A stretch of 19,612 nucleotides of DNA, taken from positions 1-19,612 of the forward strand of contig CALZHQ010000054.1 of the NCBI GenBank assembly GCA_945787295.1, read 5' to 3'. Below the pieces are notes generated by a model, which was not told where the DNA came from, made no database searches, and was given only the letters and a program-made list of their open reading frames with translations. Made by a program: the position numbers and the translations under genes. This stretch comes from an uncultured Desulfuromonadales bacterium. GTDB lineage: Bacteria; Desulfobacterota; Desulfuromonadia; Desulfuromonadales; Geopsychrobacteraceae. Below, in pieces: positions 16,419 to 19,612 of the stretch (positions are counted from its first letter, which is position 1; each line of letters begins with the position of its first letter).

Positions 16419-16434
16419 TGCATCAAAAGTGCCA
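16419..16434 (-). promoter_or_regulatory. sigma-54 (RpoN) promoter
   Basis: Minus strand TGGCAC (16434-16429), 5 nt, ATGCA (16423-16419) against consensus TGGCAC-N5-TTGCW. The GG and GC pairs are separated by exactly 10 bases and only one consensus base differs. Predicted start near 16408, giving a 31-nt leader with a good SD before the 33-residue gene. RpoN promoters need an enhancer-binding activator. Confidence 0.65.
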
Positions 16435-16504
16435 GGCCTACAAAGTGACTTATTCTCAACAACTTAGCAAAGCACGCCCGCCCTACGTGTCAATTTGTCA
16501 ACAT

Positions 16505-16529
16505 TTTTGCCACAATCTGCGTGGCGAAA
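16505..16529. promoter_or_regulatory. candidate activator site (palindrome) for the sigma-54 promoter
   Basis: TTTTGCCAC (16505-16513) and GTGGCGAAA (16521-16529) are inverted with 8 of 9 matches around a 7-nt centre. The centre lies about 109 bp upstream of the predicted sigma-54 start, the range where enhancer-binding proteins usually bind. The regulator is unknown. Confidence 0.4.
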
Positions 16530-16607
16530 TTTCCACTACCAGTGCTCCTAAAGGTCGAAGACAGCCCAGATCGGATAATGATCATTTAACTCACGCTACA
16601 AAAAGGT

Positions 16608-16649
16608 TCTATAAAATCAATGAGGTCGCCACTTACAGTGCGACCTCAT
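16608..16649 (-). terminator. terminator downstream of the XRE repressor gene
   Basis: ATGAGGTCG (16620-16628) pairs perfectly with CGACCTCAT (16641-16649); inside, CACT pairs with AGTG around a TAC loop, with one bulged C. On the minus strand it is followed by TGATTTTATAG, a loose U-tract. It ends transcription coming from the HTH gene about 100 nt upstream. Confidence 0.65.
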
Positions 16650-16745
16650 CTCACATGTGCCCGAATTGTGCCTTGCCCGTGCCAAGCGCCCTTCTTTCAT
16701 GCTCCACCATATCGACCACTACCCAAACCGAAACAGCACCTGCTC

Positions 16746-16982
16746 CTACCCCTCAACATCCTCGTCTGGGACATTTTCCACCAGATCCCCAACCGGACAT
16801 TTGAAAAAGGTGCAGAGCCGAGCAACGATATCCGTCGTCGTATTGTAGCCACGCTGATTAATGATTCGTGACAGGGTTGGCCGCGCAACTTTTGCCCGCT
16901 CTGCCAGTTCCGCAATAGTTAACCGACGCCCTTCGCGAAACTCCCAGTCTGATATAAGACGCTTTAGATGAAAACGGATCAC
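16746..16982 (-). CDS. XRE-family (Cro/C1-type) HTH regulator
   Basis: A 78-residue DNA-binding protein, nearly all one HTH domain: helices at about 21-44 with IAELAERAKVARPTLSRII, the second being the recognition helix, then a stretch resembling the usual fourth and fifth helices ending in PVGDLVENVPDED. The start is GTG, decided by SD AGGAGG 5 nt upstream. It is divergent from the xis-int genes across 167 bp with operator-like palindromes and is followed by its own terminator. Likely the element's repressor; this is inferred from position. Confidence 0.85.
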   Translation of the reverse strand: MIRFHLKRLISDWEFREGRRLTIAELAERAKVARPTLSRIINQRGYNTTTDIVARLCTFFKCPVGDLVENVPDEDVEG

Positions 16983-17070
16983 AGCTACCTCCTAGCTAAG
17001 TCAGTCTACCGAACTTCAACAAAAAACTACATGTCTAATTTAAACCTTCCGCGGCACAAATGACTCTGGC

Positions 17071-17087
17071 GCGATACAAAAAATCGC
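17071..17087. repeat. inverted repeat upstream of the xis promoter
   Basis: GCGAT-N7-ATCGC, 8 bp upstream of the -35 box. A possible regulator-binding site in the divergent repressor/xis region; short enough to be chance. Confidence 0.3.
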
Positions 17088-17095
17088 AAAACTTC

Positions 17096-17124
17096 TTGAC
17101 GGATCGATATGAATCACATAAGAT
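17096..17124 (+). promoter_or_regulatory. sigma-70 promoter of the xis-int-HD genes
   Basis: TTGACG (17096-17101), 17-nt spacer, TAAGAT (17119-17124). Predicted start near 17131, about 19 nt before the ATG, leaving room for the SD GGGAGG. Confidence 0.6.
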
Positions 17125-17126
17125 TC
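17111..17126. promoter_or_regulatory. operator-like palindrome over the -10 box
   Basis: GAATC (17111-17115) and GATTC (17122-17126), inverted around 6 nt, overlap the -10 box at 17119-17124. A repressor bound here would block RNA polymerase; the divergent XRE protein is the obvious candidate. Confidence 0.45.
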
Positions 17127-17149
17127 AATTAAATCAATCGGGAGGCGTC

Positions 17150-17386
17150 ATGGCTAAAACATATTTATCCGCACAGCAACTTGCTGAAAAACTGCACTAC
17201 ACAGTCAGTTACATCCGCTGTCACCTTAAAGACAAGGTTTTCATTGAAGGAGAGCACTATGTCCGTCCCTTCGGTGGTCGCCGGATTCTCTACATCTGGG
17301 AAAACATTGAGCGCGATATGGTCATATTCTCGCGAGCTCAAAAACCGATGATCCCTATGGCTCGCGGTGGAGTTTGTCATGGGTAG
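17150..17386 (+). CDS. excisionase-like HTH protein
   Basis: A 78-residue basic protein. Residues about 6-45 look like a winged or MerR-type helix-turn-helix (YLSAQQLAEKLHYTVSYIR, then EGEHYVRPFGGRRILY), as in excisionases and small phage DNA-binding proteins. It probably directs the adjacent integrase between integration and excision; the evidence is size, fold and position. The start at 17150 is set by SD GGGAGG 4 nt upstream; an earlier in-frame ATG at 17060 lies before the promoter and is rejected. Its stop codon overlaps the integrase start by 8 nt (ATGGGTAG). Confidence 0.75.
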   Translation: MAKTYLSAQQLAEKLHYTVSYIRCHLKDKVFIEGEHYVRPFGGRRILYIWENIERDMVIFSRAQKPMIPMARGGVCHG

Positions 17387-18602
17387 CATCCGAGCCCGAA
17401 AAGAAACCGGACACCTCTTTTTCGATTTCACCTATCGTGGTGTTCGTTGCCGTGAACAAACTACCCTACCCGACACACCAGGGAATCGGCGCATGGCGGA
17501 AACGGTTCTTGGCAAGCTCGAAAAATCGATTAAGCTTGGAACGTTCGTCTACAGCGAATTTTTTCCCACCAGCCCAAAAGCAGAAAAGTTTGACCACTCT
17601 GCCGCAGTTGCCAAACGAGATCATTGGGAGGCAAATTGCCAAGATGATCACCTAACACCTCTGTTTAAAGATTTCGCTCAACTTTGGCTCTCCGAAAATG
17701 AAGTGGAATGGAAGAATTCCTACCGTGAAACGATGTACTGCAACTTCTCCCTGCACCTTAACCCCTTTTTCGGCGATTACAGACTGTCAGCGATAAGCAA
17801 GGAAGACATCCTTCGTTTCCGAAAAGAAACTTCCCGAAAACAAGGGAAACGAGGCAAGTCCTTTTCAACAGCGCGCATAAACAAACTGATGGGCTGCCTA
17901 AAAACAATACTTGAAGAAGGTTCCAGCCGCTACAATTTTGCAACTCCTTTTCAACGTATCAAACGTCTGCGTGAACCACGCTCCAGAATTGAGCCATTCA
18001 CACTCCATGAAATCAACTCCTTTATAACTTTCGTTCAGAAAGAATTTCGCGACTACTACTGGACAAGGTTTTTCTCCGCAATGCGCACGGCAGAAATTGA
18101 CGGATTGAAATGGGAATATGTTGATTTTAATAACCGCCTTATCTTGATCAGAGAAACCCTCGTTAACGGAAGAACTGAAACTCCCAAAACAGATGGCTCA
18201 CTCAGAGACATCCAGATGCTTGGCCCAGTTTACGAAGCCCTGAAGCGGCAACACACAAAGACGGGCACCGGTGAATACGTCTTTACCAACCTTAAAGGCA
18301 ATCCGCATGAGCACCGAAATATCACCCACCGTGTGTGGTACCCAGCACTTGAAAAAGCTGGCCTAAGGAAACGGAACCCTTATCAAACGCGCCACACTGC
18401 CGCGACTCTCTGGTTGGCCGCTGGGGAAAATCCTGAATGGATTGCGCGGCAAATGGGCCATTCAAACACCCGAATGTTGTTTACCGTCTACTCCCGATAT
18501 GTCCCCAACCTAACGCGTCAGGACGGTTCAGCCTTTGAGAATCTGCTGTCCACACAAATGAACGGAGAATGCAATAATGAGTTACTTAATAAACCTCCAT
18601 AA
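17379..18602 (+). CDS. int: tyrosine-type site-specific integrase (DUF3596 arm type)
   Basis: A 407-residue recombinase. Residues about 1-75 resemble the DUF3596 arm-binding domain (GHLFFDFTYRGVRCREQT); a SAM-like core-binding domain spans about 95-195, and the catalytic domain about 205-380. Catalytic residues: R236 (SAMRTAEI), K270 (TPKTDG), R338 (PYQTRHT), H361 (QMGHSNT) and nucleophile Y371 (FTVYSRY). The first box-II position is Tyr335 rather than His, as I recall for this subgroup, so the enzyme looks intact. ATG at 17379 is chosen over GTG 17367 because GGTGGAG lies 7 nt upstream. Overlaps by 8 nt upstream and 24-26 nt downstream suggest coupled translation. Confidence 0.93.
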   Translation: MGSIRARKETGHLFFDFTYRGVRCREQTTLPDTPGNRRMAETVLGKLEKSIKLGTFVYSEFFPTSPKAEKFDHSAAVAKRDHWEANCQDDHLTPLFKDFAQLWLSENEVEWKNSYRETMYCNFSLHLNPFFGDYRLSAISKEDILRFRKETSRKQGKRGKSFSTARINKLMGCLKTILEEGSSRYNFATPFQRIKRLREPRSRIEPFTLHEINSFITFVQKEFRDYYWTRFFSAMRTAEIDGLKWEYVDFNNRLILIRETLVNGRTETPKTDGSLRDIQMLGPVYEALKRQHTKTGTGEYVFTNLKGNPHEHRNITHRVWYPALEKAGLRKRNPYQTRHTAATLWLAAGENPEWIARQMGHSNTRMLFTVYSRYVPNLTRQDGSAFENLLSTQMNGECNNELLNKPP

Positions 18603-19425
18603 TTGCCATCCAGGTCCAATTGCAGGGGATTTTCGCCTACGCGATGCCTCCATCAACGAAACCAGAGATGGCCGACAATATCTGCGTATCTTTCTCGAAG
18701 ATATGAGCGGGAGCCTGCCAGCATATATTTGGCAAGAAGAGATCTACCGCAGGTTTTATCTACCGAACCTCTCCCTTGTCCGAATCGAAGGACAGAGCAG
18801 ATATTACGGCAATCTGCTGCGGGTTGATCTTCATGCCATCACACCGCTCGACTATAAACAGCCCGGGGATGTCGTGCGCCTGATCTCCCGGAGTATTTGT
18901 CCGCTACCTGAGCTGTTGCCAGAGCTACAAGCCGCGATCAGCCGTATTACGCTGTCCTCGCTACGGAATTTTGTTGAAGCGATACTCGCTGACGACAGTA
19001 TAGCCTTTGCGTTTGTTTCAGCGCCTGCCAGCTTGAATCACCACCATAACTATCCGGGCGGATTGCTTCGGCACAGTCTGGAATGTTTTCAGATGGTAGA
19101 ACGCCAGCAGGGGTTTACCCGTGAGAGTCACGAACTGGGACTGATTTCGTCACTTTTTCATGATATCGGCAAGGTTCTGACCTTGACCCATGAGATGGAG
19201 CGCACCTCACTGGGTTTCAGTATAGATCATGACAAGCTTACACTCGAGGTTCTTAGCCCCTATCTCGCCAATCTAGAACAAAATTGGCCAGCCGGGGCGC
19301 AGGAACTGAGGTATCTGCTGACCTGGAAAGTCAAACGTCCGGTGCCAAGATACAATATGGCTGACTTGGTGGCGTGTAGTGATCGGCTCAGTGCCGGGTT
19401 GGATATGGAGAAAAAACGGGCGTGA
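18577..19425 (+). CDS. OB-fold/HD-domain protein, YhaM-like nuclease
   Basis: The product is 282 residues. Residues about 14-92 look like an OB-fold nucleic-acid-binding domain (FRLRDASINETRDGRQYLR, DMSGSLPAYIW); about 150-275 is an HD domain with H166 (GGLLRHSLE), H195-D196 (LFHDIGKV) and D269 (ACSDRLSA), plus a HHH triplet at 155-157. This order matches YhaM-type 3'-5' exoribonucleases; HD phosphohydrolase parts of MobH relaxases share the PGGLLRHSLE stretch, but those proteins are much longer. The extra His-His of YhaM (LSHHG) appears replaced by LTWKV. ATG at 18577 overlaps the end of int by 26 nt; SD GGAG 9 nt upstream. Confidence 0.75.
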   Translation: MSYLINLHNCHPGPIAGDFRLRDASINETRDGRQYLRIFLEDMSGSLPAYIWQEEIYRRFYLPNLSLVRIEGQSRYYGNLLRVDLHAITPLDYKQPGDVVRLISRSICPLPELLPELQAAISRITLSSLRNFVEAILADDSIAFAFVSAPASLNHHHNYPGGLLRHSLECFQMVERQQGFTRESHELGLISSLFHDIGKVLTLTHEMERTSLGFSIDHDKLTLEVLSPYLANLEQNWPAGAQELRYLLTWKVKRPVPRYNMADLVACSDRLSAGLDMEKKRA

Positions 19426-19558
19426 CTGTCATGCAGGAGTGTGTTTTTAATCTTAAGGTGATGCAGGCACGAAATATGGAGCAACTTATAGGAAAGCCCC
19501 GGCCCTTTATAAACCAAGGGGTTAAGTTAATCTGTTGATTTTCGATAATTGAAGAACG

Positions 19559-19593
19559 AAAGGCCTCTGAGTCAAGGGACTTAGGGGCCTTTT
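19559..19593. terminator. strong terminator after the xis-int-HD genes
   Basis: Fifteen pairs with two or three G-T wobbles (19559-19573 with 19578-19592, AAAGGCC/GGCCTTT at the base, 4-nt loop) followed by a short T-run on the plus strand and, by symmetry, on the minus strand. It lies 134 nt after the HD gene. The gap 19426-19558 has only a 35-codon open frame without SD and a small AACC-AAGG-GGTT hairpin. Confidence 0.8.
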
Positions 19594-19612
19594 GCCTTCC
19601 AGGGAGTTTCCG

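Larger units (their letters stand above)
16377..16745. other. 369-bp intergenic region, AT-rich
   Basis: Holds the leader, sigma-54 promoter and upstream palindrome of the small gene (16377-16529), a 10-bp palindrome AATGATCATT at 16577-16586, and the terminator at 16608-16649. Plus-strand open frames crossing it have no SD, no recognisable domain and run antisense to the HTH gene. It is visibly more AT-rich than the genes to the left and may contain the left junction of the integrative element, though no repeat marks it. Confidence 0.5.
16620..19612. mobile_element. integrative element module (partial, boundaries unknown)
   Basis: A contiguous block of XRE repressor (minus), then excisionase-like protein, tyrosine integrase and OB/HD protein (plus, overlapping), with lower GC than the flanking housekeeping genes and a strong terminator at 19559-19593. 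This is a prophage- or ICE-type control and integration module. No tRNA or direct repeat marks an attachment site in the window, so the limits given are only those of the visible module; the rest probably lies to the right, or this is a remnant. Confidence 0.55.

Noticed and set aside
16418..16871. Two plus-strand frames (128 and 83 codons) across the sigma-54 and HTH regions
   Set aside because: No SD, no domain, and they run antisense to the HTH gene and through a terminator hairpin.
17060..17149. Longer start for the excisionase-like gene
   Set aside because: The upstream ATG lies before the proposed promoter and lacks an SD; ATG 17150 has a strong one.
18577..19425. Calling the HD protein a MobH (TraI_2) relaxase
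   Set aside because: It shares a PGGLLRHSLE stretch, but the OB-fold N-terminus and 282-residue length fit YhaM-like proteins better; still open.
19431..19538. 35-codon open frame after the HD gene
   Set aside because: No Shine-Dalgarno, no recognisable composition; only 5 nt after the HD stop, but not convincing as a gene.

Overview
The window looks like a chromosomal segment of a Desulfuromonadia (Geobacter/Desulfuromonas-type) deltaproteobacterium. This is inferred from gene content: two adjacent futalosine-pathway menaquinone genes, a DUF2155-type lipoprotein, a short palindromic intergenic repeat of a kind I associate with that group, and fairly GC-rich genes on both strands. No species call is possible from sequence alone.

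Bases 1-2922 are an information-processing block on the minus strand. An HD-domain 5'-nucleotidase-like gene is followed by serS, then two tRNA-Ser genes (TGA, GCT) ended by a clear intrinsic terminator, then a small lipoprotein gene and a tRNA-Arg(ACG) that is cut by the window edge just before its final A. Bases 2946-3065 hold a 120-bp repeat with imperfect terminal inverted repeats. Next come a DMT/EamA transporter (minus), the divergent fumC (plus) and an MFS transporter (plus).

Bases 6909-13790 are a compact minus-strand operon, in transcription order ubiA (mqnP-like) - ubiX - mqnE - mqnC - hisC - mutY - rnd. Gaps are 0-8 nt, apart from the hisC-mutY junction, where the start is uncertain. 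The first four genes serve menaquinone synthesis by the futalosine route (mqnA, mqnB, mqnD and the UbiD partner are not here). The last three are an aminotransferase, an adenine glycosylase and a 3' exoribonuclease. Divergent from it, a YqaA-type membrane protein and a second MFS transporter form a plus-strand pair that ends in a 13-bp antisense overlap with a TVP38/TMEM64 membrane protein.

Bases 16184-16600 hold a well-matched sigma-54 promoter with a distal palindrome, ahead of a previously unlisted 33-residue single-span membrane protein on the minus strand. From about 16600 to the window end the sequence is more AT-rich and carries an integrative-element module: a divergent XRE-type repressor, a promoter with an operator-like palindrome over its -10, an excisionase-like HTH protein, a DUF3596-type tyrosine integrase and an OB-fold/HD (YhaM-like) protein. 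The last three genes overlap by 8 and 26 nt, and a strong terminator follows. Element ends are not visible.

The points most worth a second look are the sigma-54/33-aa cassette, a recurring leaderless-start architecture at four membrane-protein genes, and the xis-int-HD module.
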